Shown here: piece by piece, positions 9,301 through 18,736 of the stretch | How the letters are laid out: each line of letters starts with the position of its first letter | Numbering within the stretch: position 1 is the first letter of the stretch | Assembly: GCA_948567375.1 (NCBI GenBank) | Contig: OX419756.1 | Coordinates: 59,746,552 to 59,810,551, forward strand | DNA length: 64,000 nucleotides | Source of the DNA: Lunularia cruciata | Lineage: Eukaryota > Streptophyta > Marchantiopsida > Lunulariales > Lunulariaceae | Direction: 5' to 3' | The notes under the pieces: model-generated | The model's database searches: none | What the model was told of the DNA's origin: nothing | Seen by the model: the letters and a program-made list of their open reading frames with translations, nothing else | Made by a program: the position numbers and the translations under genes

Positions 9301-11057
9301 AGGCTTATGCATTGACCATCTACATGAAGAAGGGTGTAGATTACATGGTGATTTTGGAAGACAAGGAGGCTCTCAAAGCTTTTGAGGAGCTCAAGCAATC
9401 CCTTGTTGTAGCTCCAATTCTTGCTAAACCTGATTGGAGTAAGCCTTTCATCCTCTACACTGATGCTTCTAATGTAGCTATAGGATGCACTCTTAGTCAA
9501 TTAGACCAAGATGGGCATGATCATCCAATAGCTTATGCTAGTAGGCAGATGGTTTCAGCAGAGAAGAACTACTCTGTCACAGAGAGAGAAGGGTTGGCAG
9601 TGATCTTTGGTCTCAAGAAGTTTAGACACTACTTGATTGGAGGGAAAGCCACAATTTTCACGGATCACAAGGCTTTGAAGTACATCTTCAACAAGCCTAA
9701 TGTTGAAGGGAGACTAGCAAGGTGGATGATACTCTTGTCTGAGTATGACTACACAATTGAGGATAGGCCAGGAAAGAAACATGCAAATGCTGATTTGTTA
9801 TCTAGAGCCTATGATCATGATGGAGATGAGCCAGTAGATGATTCCTTCCCGGATGAGGAGCTCATGACAATCTCAGTCACTCAAGAGATTCCAATGGAGT
9901 ACAAGGAGATTGTGGATTTTGTGACAAGAGGTAACTATCCAGAAGGGATGCATGCTAGGGAGAGGAAGGCCCTTGCAGCAAGATCTAGACCTTACACAAT
10001 GGTGGAGGATATTCTTTTTCACCAAGGAGCAGATGGTCTACTTCGAAGAGCAGTGGGTAAGGAAGAGTCTATCCTACTCATAAAGGAGTTTCATGAAGGT
10101 TTAGTATGTGGAGGACACTTTGCAGGAAAGGTGACTGCTTTCAAGATTCTAGATGCAGGTTACCATTGGAGAGGGATTTTCAAGGATTGTCTTGATTATT
10201 GCAAAACTTGTCATGTTTGTCAAGCTTTTGCTAGAAAGTCTACATCCACTCCACCACTTAGATCAATTCCATTGCTAGGACCTTTTGAGAAGTGGGGAAT
10301 TGATTTTGTAGGACCTCTCAATAGAACCCCAAGGAACAATCGGTACATTGTGGTAGTTACTGATTACCTTACCAAGTGGGTTGAGGCTAGACCATTGAGG
10401 GACAAGAATGAAGATGAAGTGGGTAGATTTCTTTATGAACGCATTATCACTAGGTTTGGATGCCCTTTGGAGTTGGTTTCTGATAGAGGAGGAGAGTTTA
10501 CAGGAAGCATTACTACAGCCATGCTACGACATTTCTCTATCACACATAGAGTAACTACATCCTATAAGCCAAATTCCAATGGCTTGGCAGAGAGAACCAA
10601 TCAGACCTTGTGCATGATGTTGGCCAAAGATGCAGAAATGGAGGGGGCTAAACATCATTGGGACAAGAGGATTCATGCAGTTTTGTGGGAGTATAGGACA
10701 ACCATGAAGACTTCCACTGGATATTCTCCATTCCAATTGGTGTATGGTATTGAGTCTACCTTACCTATTCACTTTGATCTTCCTACCTTCCAAAGCATTC
10801 ATAGGAGATTGAAGAAAGCACAAGGAAGTGATGCAGGGAAGTCAAGGAAGGATCAACTCATGGAGTTGGAAGAGGCAAGAGCAGTTGCTATGGTTCGAGT
10901 GGAGCAAGCCCAAAGGAAACAAAAGGAGAGCTATGACAAGAGGCAAGGCAAGAAGAAGGTGGAGCCTTTCAAAGAAGGTGATTGGGTAATGTTGTTTGAT
11001 TCCATTCGATTCAAGAGAGTGCAAAAGAAGTGCCTAAGTACTTTGGACCTTTCATAG
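6339..11057 (+). CDS. gag-pol: Gag-Pol polyprotein of A2 (Ty3/gypsy)
   Basis: A single 1,572-aa ORF. Gag with a retrotransposon capsid-like region lies at about residues 1-200. A CCHC knuckle (CFGCGGRGHIQRNC) is near 282. The protease has its active site in LVDGGSAVNAM near 501, with Asp-Gly-Gly where most relatives have Asp-Ser/Thr-Gly. Reverse transcriptase runs about 763-930 with FIDD rather than YxDD near 891. RNase H begins near 1,039 (LYTDAS). Integrase has a zinc-binding region, then Asp near 1,321, Asp near 1,381 and Glu near 1,417. There is no stop or frameshift between gag and pol. Compared with A1 and A3, five bases are missing near 11,032, so the last 40 or so integrase residues (GPF module and tail, still present to 11,160) are replaced by a short out-of-frame end. 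No chromodomain is present. Confidence 0.95.
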   Translation: MGKLPVFFGKDGEDVEAFVRDFKRACIGNNERRKNEWASLLPDFFEDAALTWYESEYQKRERREGEEESWETLTSALIENFLPDESYERLMSEVTFLKQGDGEKVRVYVERVEKLESRFRIVLRKGGDDVETTMIGIGAMLTKNFVGGLRPQIRSKVRYEKPSSKVEAIKIAIRMEESLEGDESDLVVKEVVHPPQGYKYGGTSDTLVTRVAPQVVVAPILAPPPKDPLQTITEQLADLKINVVQLWEKREVDQNVGRGPRSYGNYPYRGGQPANNFNDRNCFGCGGRGHIQRNCPNSTYHGGRGYEGANRGKEGGSETQVAPNPNKGKGIASIDVVESKYEKGECSNSKGLNLELLAQEKKRARFAEDVHSSQGFTSSKDTPMSTRSTRTSTPSTTKTPRKKLGMEDFLISKQQWNYNVLEDVGSHKANITVGQLIALNPTLRKELRGGLSSTRSKKKKKAKVPVSMGVVDAKPAPWEACEYASKIDVRVNGHNIKDALVDGGSAVNAMSKRLMKKLGMIPSRPSTFVVSMANKQQVRPVGVMDKVVVSVMGVQNLMTFQVLKDSSYDLLLGRPWLRAARTTDRWHKGYLRIGPSNHRVTVPVTNTTNTSHSDTPSSNYWESDSEEGASGVDTSMEEETSTEEDESESDSDVYPLCAMDFAPKPEVLKDPDKSPLTLEEVERRLSTLKYGPNVTKEEKVRFEEIFRKFIHVFAFSYKDLKEVTLEEHKIEVESHARPIRQKQRRISPPISLVVKEEIDKLKEAGFIFEVENSEWVSPIVIVKKKNGKLRVCVDYKKLNAVTKKDYYPLPFIDEILEEVAGHERYSFGDGYSGYNQIKIAPEHQQLTTFTTPWGTYAFKVMPFGLCNAPATFQRFMNKVFEPFIGKFVRDFIDDFCVYGSKEEHFEHLIKVLQRLDEANASLNPKKFIFGCEEGLLLGHIISKDGIAVDPEKVRKISDLPFPSSLTKLRQFLGMVGYYKRFIFSFSNKAYALTIYMKKGVDYMVILEDKEALKAFEELKQSLVVAPILAKPDWSKPFILYTDASNVAIGCTLSQLDQDGHDHPIAYASRQMVSAEKNYSVTEREGLAVIFGLKKFRHYLIGGKATIFTDHKALKYIFNKPNVEGRLARWMILLSEYDYTIEDRPGKKHANADLLSRAYDHDGDEPVDDSFPDEELMTISVTQEIPMEYKEIVDFVTRGNYPEGMHARERKALAARSRPYTMVEDILFHQGADGLLRRAVGKEESILLIKEFHEGLVCGGHFAGKVTAFKILDAGYHWRGIFKDCLDYCKTCHVCQAFARKSTSTPPLRSIPLLGPFEKWGIDFVGPLNRTPRNNRYIVVVTDYLTKWVEARPLRDKNEDEVGRFLYERIITRFGCPLELVSDRGGEFTGSITTAMLRHFSITHRVTTSYKPNSNGLAERTNQTLCMMLAKDAEMEGAKHHWDKRIHAVLWEYRTTMKTSTGYSPFQLVYGIESTLPIHFDLPTFQSIHRRLKKAQGSDAGKSRKDQLMELEEARAVAMVRVEQAQRKQKESYDKRQGKKKVEPFKEGDWVMLFDSIRFKRVQKKCLSTLDLS

Positions 11058-11209
11058 TAGAGAAGGTGTGGGGCAATTACACCTATGATCTCAAGGAGTT
11101 GGGAGGAAGACACTTTGATAGGATTAACCATGATAAGTTGAAGATGTACCATAGAAGGTAGAGAGACCTTCACTTTGAGGACAAAGTGAAAACTTAGTCC
11201 GGGGGTAAA

Positions 11210-11888
11210 TGTAACACCCATTTGTGCATGTGTGTGGTATTGTGATATTTAGCTTGGTATTACAAGTACTTAAGAGATATTATTTATATAGAGATAAAGG
11301 ATGGTTCTATATTAGTCATGGTTAGCTAAAGTTAGTCATAGCTAAGATAGATGGGACCTTACTTTAGAGGAAGTAGAAAAGATGAGCACCACTATTTTGG
11401 ATTTTAGTGTGTTGACTTGGTATTATTCCTAGGTGTTTGGCTTTGGGGAAAGAGTTGAGAACTCTTGGGCCCGTAAGCCTTTTTGTTTTGGATTCTTCTT
11501 TAGTCCAAGGATAGCCCATGTGAAGGAATCCTTGCTTTAGTGGTTGGGTCAAGATAAGGGGAATATGCCCATGTGAATGGATATTCCTTTCTACTTTTTG
11601 ACTTTACTTGACTTTTAGTCTAGTAACTTGAGTTACTACGGTAATTAGTAACTTTGGTACGTAACTATTTCACAAGTATATAAACAAGGAGTGAGGAGGT
11701 ACTCATCATCCTTTCATTTGCAACTATCTCTCTCTCATTGAGTTCTCTAGTGAGCAATGTCTTGAGTCTTGGAGTGTTAGCCTTGGAGGAGTATGATGGA
11801 GTTGGGGTTCCTTGCCTTCTTAGTCCATGGTGCGCTACCATAATAGCCATCAGAGGTTCATCCTGAGTGAGAGACAGGCCGGCTCACA
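11210..11888 (+). repeat. 3' LTR of A2
   Basis: A 679-bp partner of the 5' LTR at 4,091. A polypurine-type tract ending CCGGGGGTAAA lies immediately upstream at 11,199-11,209. It is followed by the GTAC target duplication and the resumption of B2 integrase. Confidence 0.96.
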
Positions 11889-12360
11889 GTACGCTTTACT
11901 CCAAAATGTCCTAGCTCCTCATGAGCATGACGGACCAACTGTGGTCTCTGTGATGGAAATGGTACTACTCGCACTCTACCATCCTCCTATACACGCAAAA
12001 GGTGTCTACCTTCCAATCTGAACCATCTAGCTTGCTGAAGAACACGGTCTCTCTCCTTGGCCCCAACTATGCCACCCACAACACCAGTGCAAAGATAGTC
12101 CATCACTAAGACATCATCATGAATGTCTTGCTGAATTGTACCAATATTTTCACTCTCTGGATCTATGACCTCAATAACTCCTCTTGTATGCGCTGAGATA
12201 CCACCAAAGCCTCTACAAATATACACAGAAAGGCCGATGCATGCCAACCGGGCACCATCTCCTCATCTGTCTCACCATGCCAACGTGCTCCGGTCTGATC
12301 CTGCTGGCTAGGACATGGGTTTCTACTCAACCCATCTACTCCAAGTCTATGAAAAACCAC
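11889..12360 (-). pseudogene. B2 integrase N-terminal part, decayed
   Basis: Continuation of the B2 integrase after the A2 insertion, minus strand. It encodes the decayed region upstream of the catalytic core (IQQDIHDDVLVMDYL...), equivalent to 26,370-26,800 in B3, and is broken by stops into short frames. The spacer between RNase H and integrase (DADGLSRNPCPS-like) ends near 12,330. No function is expected. Confidence 0.78.
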
Positions 12361-13009
12361 TCACTCCAGGTTCACCACTCCAAGTCTATGAAAAACCGTG
12401 AAATCATACTCCTGTAAAATCATAGCCCATCGTGCAAGCTTCCCTGAAAGCTTGTCGGACTCCATCAACCACTTCAGTGGCTGATGATCAGTGATGAGAG
12501 TGAAGGGGTTACCAAATAGGTAACATAAAAAATGTGCTACTGCCCAAACTGCTACCAAGCACTCTCCAAAATGTTGTCTTGGACTTATCCTCCTCCCTGA
12601 TTGGCAACTGATGATATCCTGCTCGAAGATCCAAAGTACAGAAGACCTTTGCATGCCCAATCGCATCAAAAATCTCCTCCGGTGTAGGCATGGCATACCG
12701 ATCAGCCTTGGTTTGTTGGTTGATAGGACGGTAATCTCCACACATCCGCCTATCTGTATAGTTGCCATGCATATCCTTCTTATCTGGCATCACTGTCGTT
12801 GATGCATACTCTCCATGTGAAATCTCCACCAAACCAGCCTCAAAAAGGTCACTACTCCAGCTCTGAATCAATGTCTTCTCCATCGCACTATATCGATAAG
12901 GACATCGGAAAACTGGTGTGTCGCTAGTCAGCTCAATCCGTATACCAGGTCCCTTCAGAGCACCCAAATCCTTCATACTGAAGGCAAAACAACTTGAGTG
13001 ACTCCTCAA
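12361..13009 (-). pseudogene. B2 reverse transcriptase/RNase H with internal deletion
   Basis: The right part (to 13,009, minus) is the start of reverse transcriptase, with RRMCGDYRPIN and AMPTPEEIFDAIG followed by LDLRAGYHQLP. The left part is the RNase H end (LITDHQPLKWLMESDKLSGK). Compared with B3, about 700 bp (equivalent to 27,040-27,740) is missing at the junction near 12,567. That removes the YIDD catalytic box and most of RNase H. This copy could not have encoded active reverse transcriptase after the deletion. Confidence 0.88.
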
Positions 13010-13449
13010 GAACCTCCAAACCCTCCGTCTTTCCTCTCTAATAAGCTTGGGTCCAAGATCTGGCTCCCAAGTATCCTCTGTAATTGTAGTAGGAGTGGAA
13101 GACGTACTAATTGGCTGTTACACAAGGCCCTTGGGAGCAATAGTGTCATGCTCCCGACCACTAGAAGTCCCAACCTTTGTGTGAAAAACTCCCTCCACTC
13201 TGGCTGCAAGCTCCACACATCCTCTAGCTGCATCCCATGTGGACCAAGGGTGTAATCCAAGTAGCCCACGCTCACCTGGATGGACTCCAAGTAGACCACT
13301 CTCCCTAGTAGCTACTGGATGTGTCCCAAGAATACCATGTCCACTCGGTCCATCGCCCCCAACATGTGCCTGAATCGTCTTGATAGGCACAGGGCTCACA
13401 AGTGTCCGAGTGGTGATGCCTATCAAGCGCATCCTACGTTGCTCTGCCA
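13010..13449 (-). pseudogene. B2 linker between methyltransferase and RT
   Basis: A Gly/His/Pro-rich minus-strand stretch connecting the methyltransferase end to reverse transcriptase. It carries three short repeats (GILGTHP, GLLGVHP, GLLGLHP), which are also present in B3 at about 28,430-28,530. No known domain is seen. It is probably a flexible spacer. Confidence 0.55.
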
Positions 13450-14480
13450 AGCCAAGGCTCATAATCCAAGTCAAACAGTTGAGGTCCATAGCCTGACCTA
13501 ACACTTGATGCTTGGATGCCTTTGACATTGCTGGAACAGTGGTAATACCGGTGCAAAAACCCATCGCCCGCTCTCTCTCATCAGCATTGGGCTCCACCAA
13601 CTGCTATAACTGTGAGTCCCAAACAAGTCCAGGTCCTCCCTCTCAAAAAGCATGAGAGCCAAGGAAACTCATGAGTGTGGGAAATGCAGCTCTAGGTTGT
13701 CCAACTAGATTCACCACTGCCATAGGTGACTTATCAACCACTACCACTGTCTGAGACTAACGCCCAACATCCAAGATATCATCAACAAGAATGTTGTCCA
13801 ATCGCTGAATCCCATCATAACCACGGTGTAGAACCTCTCTGGGTAAGAGGTTCGTCCACCAAAGACGAAGACAATGAGCCCGTGATCCCACTCTGGCTGA
13901 ATCTAACAATACAGCAGGTCCCATCCAAGAACGGACCTAATGTGTACTCGCCACCACTCTAGTGCAAGAATCACCCATCAAAGGAACGTTCTCCAAAAGG
14001 TAAGTTGGAGAAACATATTGATGAACTTGGAGATGTCGTAGTATCTGTAACATCTCCCAAAACACACCAGAACAAGGATCCTGAAGACCCAAACCGCGGC
14101 CCACACGTGTATGTCCTTGGCATGGCCATCCAAAAATCACCAAGTGAATAAGCCCATGTCTCTTTAGGTCATGCGCCCCCAATAAGGAAATGTTTCCTGG
14201 TAACCTTTGACTGCTGACATTGGTAATAATTGTGGATACCGATAGGCCAAGTGTGCCACATGATGTAGAGAGACTCGCCTAGCAGTCTCATCCCTCTCTA
14301 CATACAAGTACCTCTGTACTCGGATACCCGCCTGTAACACCGCAGCTAGTCCGGTGCTGATCCCACCAAACAACTCCAATAGGCATATCCCCTCTACTGG
14401 ATACTGCCAAGCAATGAGTGTGGTATCCAAAGGTGTCAAAGCAATCACCTTTGGAGGCTCATCCTCACACTCATCTCCTG
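13450..14480 (-). pseudogene. B2 C5 cytosine methyltransferase domain (DNMT3/DRM-like)
   Basis: Minus-strand remnants carry, in order, the conserved C5-methyltransferase motifs. Motif I is LELFGGISTGLAAVLQAG (about 14,380), the SAM-binding loop. Motif IV is WPCQGHT with the catalytic Cys (about 14,117-14,125). Motif VI is LLENVPLMG. The motif VIII region is SRAHCLRLWWTNL. A late motif ERERAMGF with LGQAMDLN (about 13,480-13,590) corresponds to the DNMT3 segment ERERIMGF...LLGRSW. Spacing and order fit DNMT3/DRM enzymes better than DNMT1 or CMT. The domain lies between protease and reverse transcriptase in a family B pol. A 13-bp loss near 14,190 and several stops break it. De novo DNA methylation is the expected ancestral activity. 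Confidence 0.88.
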
Positions 14481-14699
14481 ATGGTACGAAGGCTCCATTC
14501 CAAGCCTATTGCACCAACTGATCTGCATGCTGCTGCAATGCCTCCTTTGAACTCAATAATAGAACATCCAAGGTGGATAGAACAATCCCACTCGTACTCC
14601 AAAGCCGAGTGATCTCCTCTGGTACTAGAGTATCCTCTGCATGGGCGTTCCCCTCCAACAAGTCACCAGGCCAAGTAACTGCACAAATGAGAGCTTAAA

Positions 14700-15130
14700 C
14701 TGATGCTGCCATGGTCTCGGACTGTAGTGAGCCAAGACTGCCACTACTAAAGCGTACTAGTAGGTGACATACCCGTCCCTCACCAGACTACAAACCAGGT
14801 CTATAAGAGCATGTCTCCTCCCAATAGTCAATGCTGAAACCCATGGGGTATAACACTGCTCCCCCAACTAGCACATCATATGACTCAGCTATCATTGCAA
14901 TAGCCTGAGCTCTCACCACCGAGCTATTAGTCGGATGACCAGGCTGAACCTGGACAACAAGCTCCCCACGTGTGATGTACTGTGTCAAACCACCACCTAG
15001 AGATGTCTGGATCTGAAATAGACACCTCTCCACATCGGTCTTCCGTAACTCCAGACCGACAACTACAGCCTTCCCTAACATAAGGGGCTGCGCCCCAAAG
15101 TCTCACAAGACTCTCTGTGGTGTATAGACC
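14700..15130 (-). pseudogene. B2 aspartic protease
   Basis: Minus-strand retropepsin-like region. In B2 the active-site loop has decayed, but flanking features remain: ADVLVGGAVLYPMGF-type and DYWEE...YRPG segments near 14,790-14,900, and LGKAVVVGLELRKTD. The equivalent B3 frame is clearer (29,908-30,333). It lies between gag and the methyltransferase. Confidence 0.75.
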
Positions 15131-16477
15131 TTCCCTGAAGGTCCCACCAAACAAAAAATCCTCCTCTGGTTATCCAATAGGACAACACCAGGTGTAAACC
15201 GCGCTCTCTCAAAGGCTGGTCTAGCTAGCAACTCCTCCAGTCTAGCCGTTGCTGCCTGCCATAAATCATTGGTCGCTGAATGGATCCCATGCTCCTCAAC
15301 CAAGTCAGCTCCACTACCAACCACCTCTGCTCTAGTAGTAGGAACTGCGCCATCCCTACTCTCACACAATGTGGCAGCCAACCGGAATACTAGGGCTGGG
15401 TCAACTCCTAATGTAAACATGTCACTGGCTGAAAACAAAAGATGCCGCATAATCAGCTTAGCCGCTCCCAACATCATGCTAGACTCAGTTTGTGTAGTAG
15501 TAGGTGGCTGACTAGCAGGTAGTCCATCATGTTCTCCATCACCACCTACCACACCTACACTGGGACGTCTAGGAACCATGGATGTCGTCTGTAATGCCTC
15601 AGATAGTGTGAAAGACTGGGGAAGTCTAACCTGTCTCCCAACCTCTCCTCTTTGTGGGTCCAACTCCACTGATGCTCCTCTAGGCTTTGGAGCACGTATT
15701 GCACACCTAGTCACTACTGCAGATGCATCCACCTGGGCTGCTCCGCACATGAAGTCCAAAGCATCTCTATCACCAGCATATGAGGTGGAAGCCTCAGCAC
15801 CCAAATCTGATCTCCTCTGAGCAATAGCCATACTAGCCAATCTCCGCTCCAACTGCTCAATCGGAGTAGCCATAGCTGTGTTTGAAGTAAGGGCAGGTAC
15901 TGCACTCCTACTAGGTGTAGATCCTCTACCACCACCTCTACCACCTCATCCTCCATGTACTTGAGCTCCTCTACTACCAGCCATAGCAGCCCTACCACTC
16001 CGTAACTCCGGGTGTAGGTCAAAACACAGATCACTAGTGTGACCAAATCTGTGGTAGTGCTCACATTGCCTCTGTGCTGGCTGTGATGCACCTGAGGTAT
16101 CAGGTCCACTGCCCCGAGTACACTCTCTCCGATGGTGAGGTCCACCACAAGTCCAACAAGCAACACCACCACTCACTTGCTGCTGCTGACCCAAAAATGA
16201 GGGTAAGGGTCTAACTCCACTAGGCCCTCCACTCGCTCCATAGGATCTGGGCTGTCCACCCTATCCTCAAAAACCAACTGGGCGTGGTGCACTCTGCTGC
16301 ACTCTAGAAGAAGTCACAGCCATGGATGAGGTCTCCCTACCAAATCCAGATGTCACCACTCTCTCCTCCACCATGTTGAGCTCAATACGCTCAGCCAAAC
16401 CAAAGACCACTGCCTAAGTGGGCAAAGTAGCCTGCAACAACGTAGCATGACAAACTCTACGTCGCAACTCCATGTCC
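15131..16477 (-). pseudogene. B2 Gag C-terminal part with zinc knuckles
   Basis: Minus-strand gag remnant. It includes a first knuckle CWTCGGPHHRREC and a second in which one Cys has become Tyr (CEHYHRFGHTSDLC; intact in B3). A 256-codon open stretch follows at 15,103-15,873 (MATPIEQLERRLASM...). A3 cuts the gene at 16,477 and the N-terminal part continues at 23,679. Confidence 0.82.
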
Positions 16478-17167
16478 TGTAACACCCATTTGTGCATGTG
16501 TGTGGTATTTTGATATTTAGCTTGGTATTACAAGTACTTAAGAGATATTATTTATATAGAGATAAAGGATGGTTCTATATTAGTCATGGTCAGCTAAAGT
16601 TAGTCATAGCTAAGATAGATGGGACCTTACTTTAGAGGAAGTAGAAAAGATGAGCACCACTATTTTGTATTTTAGTGTGTTGACTTGGTATTATTCCTAG
16701 GTGTTTGGCTTTGAGGAAAGAATTGAGAACTCTTGGGCCCGTAAGCCTTTTTGTTTTGGATTCTTCTTTAGTCCAAGGATAGCCCATGTGAAGGAATCCT
16801 TGACTTAGTGGTTGGGTCAAGATAAGACCACATGCTTAGGGGAATATGCCCATGTGAATGGATATTCCTTTCTACTTTTTGACTTGACTTGACTTTTAGT
16901 CTAGTAACTTGAGTTACTCCGGTAATTAGTAACTTTGGTACGTAACTATTTCACAAGTATATAAACAAGGGGTGAGGAGGTACTCATCATCCTTTCATTT
17001 GCAACTATCTCTCTCATTGAGTTCTCTAGTGAGCAATGTCTTGAGTCTTGGAGTGTTAGCCTTGGAGGAGTATGATGGAGTTGGGGTTCCTTGCCTTCTT
17101 AGTCCATGGTGCGCTACCATAATAGCAATCAGAGGTTCATCTTGAGTGAGAGACAGGCCGGCTCACA
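16478..17167 (+). repeat. 5' LTR of A3
   Basis: 690 bp, TGTAACACCC to GGCTCACA, with the 13-bp segment ACCACATGCTTAG that A2 lacks. The TATATAAA box is conserved. The degraded PBS (TGGTTCCGTTACGAGA) starts five bases after it. Confidence 0.95.
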
Positions 17168-17208
17168 TTTTTGGTTCCGTTACGAGAACCTCTCTAGAAG
17201 GCAAGATA

Positions 17209-17379
17209 ATGTTCCGCGTCCAATTCTACATTAAGCAAAAGGAGGCTATGAGAGCTCACTTGGAGAGAACATTAGGAGAGGAGAGGGCTGAACTTATGTT
17301 AGAGAACCAAGATCCATTTGTATACCCTGTAGTTCATTATGATGTCTTTGAGGTGATTTTGTACATCTTGTACACATGA
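17209..17379 (+). CDS. Leader mini-ORF of A3 (56 aa)
   Basis: Counterpart of the A2 mini-ORF at 4,811-4,981. It has the same length and one clear substitution (YIKQKEAMR instead of YIRQKEAMR), and no stop has been gained. Function is unknown. Confidence 0.3.
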   Translation: MFRVQFYIKQKEAMRAHLERTLGEERAELMLENQDPFVYPVVHYDVFEVILYILYT

Positions 17380-18026
17380 GAGGAATTGGAGAGATTGTGT
17401 GAGGTGGATTGCAGATTTTGGGGATTAAGGTGATTTTGGGTAAAATCTCAAGTTTGAGATCTGGACTTGAGATTTCTACACATGATAGCTTGGTTAACTT
17501 TCAGTTAGCACATTTGAAATTATTGAGAGAGCGTCTATGCGCACTGGGCTAGAATTTTTGAAAGTTGATAGGGTAAAGTGCTCCCGCAACTGCATGCTCT
17601 CTGGAAAATTGTACAGAGTCTGCCATTTCTTCAATTTTCAGTGAATTGTCCTGAAAATTTCCAAGAAAATTCAGTGTATTGTATCCTACCTGCTGCCAAA
17701 AAACTTAGAGAGAGATCGTTCTTGCGCAAAGAGAAATGAGGTTTTGAAGTGAAGGGGGTGGTTTTCAGACCAAATCTGAAATATGGGTGCTGAATAGAAA
17801 GGTGTCTAGGCCCAATGGCTGAATGAAAAGATCTGAAATTTTGCAAGGAGGGACGCCCTGAAGTTGTGATTAAGTGTGCAAAATTTTAGAGGATTCTGAC
17901 ATATTGGTTGGGAGATTTGAGTGACATTGTGAGGAAGGGTCAATTCTGCAGAGTGGAGATCTCATGCATGAGAAGTTTGAGATCAACAAAAAGCATGTTT
18001 GAGTGTTTAGATTCATCTTGGGGAAC

Positions 18027-18500
18027 ATGGAGGGTCATCAAGAGTGGAAATTGAGATTATGCAAGGTTCTCCAAGGGTTTGAGGTGATTGTAGGGGTGGA
18101 TTTGAGGAAAAGAGAGTTTACAATAGAATTTGAAGAGAGTGTTGAGAGGATCCAAAAACCTACACCACTTGGAGGAAAGAGTGAGACTAAGAGCTTTCTA
18201 TGTGGAGAGAAGGGACATAAGGCAAGTTCATGTCCATTGACCTTTGAGAGCAAGAGATTGAGGGAAAGGAGAGGCTTACTTGACTTGGGTTTGCATGTTG
18301 GACCGTCTTCACCAAGATTGGGAGGGAGGAGATCTAAGACCAAGGAGTTGTGTGAGGTTTGTAGAGTTGAAGGACTTCCAAAAGGACATGAGTGTAGTGG
18401 AGTAAAAGCACTTTTGGAAACTTTGGTGAAGGATCTTGGAGAGAGTCTTAGTACAGCTACAGAAATACTACCTCCTTCATCGGCTAGTTCTCAAGATTAG
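18027..18500 (+). CDS. Upstream zinc-knuckle ORF of A3
   Basis: A 157-aa counterpart of the A2 ORF at 5,630-6,103, still fully open. The first zinc ligand is changed (CFLCGEKGH has become SFLCGEKGH), and CEVCGVEG has become CEVCRVEG. The knuckle is therefore probably impaired although the frame survives. The mix of open frame and lost ligand fits recent decay of a once-functional gene. Confidence 0.6.
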   Translation: MEGHQEWKLRLCKVLQGFEVIVGVDLRKREFTIEFEESVERIQKPTPLGGKSETKSFLCGEKGHKASSCPLTFESKRLRERRGLLDLGLHVGPSSPRLGGRRSKTKELCEVCRVEGLPKGHECSGVKALLETLVKDLGESLSTATEILPPSSASSQD

Positions 18501-18736
18501 TGATGGAGATAATCTTTCAACTTATGGATAAACTATCCATGAGAGTTAGATTAATATGCACTCTAGGATTTGATGTTGCTATAGAAATCTTGGAGCAACC
18601 TGAACCTTTTGTGTTCCCTAGAGTGGATTATTCTCAGATGGTGTTAGTCATGTATATACTCTATTAGTAATAGAGTGAGAGGAAAAAAAAAAAGAAAAAA
18701 AAAATTGAGAGAAAAGAAAGATAGTGAGGGGTTAAG

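Larger units (their letters stand above)
4091..11888 (+). mobile_element. Family A Ty3/gypsy element A2, full length
   Basis: A complete 7,798-bp LTR retrotransposon: 679-bp LTRs, a PBS five bases after the 5' LTR, a leader with two small ORFs, one fused gag-pol ORF and a polypurine tract. GTAC occurs immediately before (4,087-4,090) and after (11,889-11,892), a perfect 4-bp target duplication within B2 integrase. The LTRs differ at 3 of 679 positions by my reading, so insertion was recent. The only major lesion I see is a 5-bp loss near the end of pol. It is the best-preserved element in the window. Confidence 0.96.

Noticed and set aside
13118-13600. Collagen-like or silk-like Gly/His/Pro protein
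   Set aside because: The repeats continue in frame from the methyltransferase end in both B copies and are a linker within pol.
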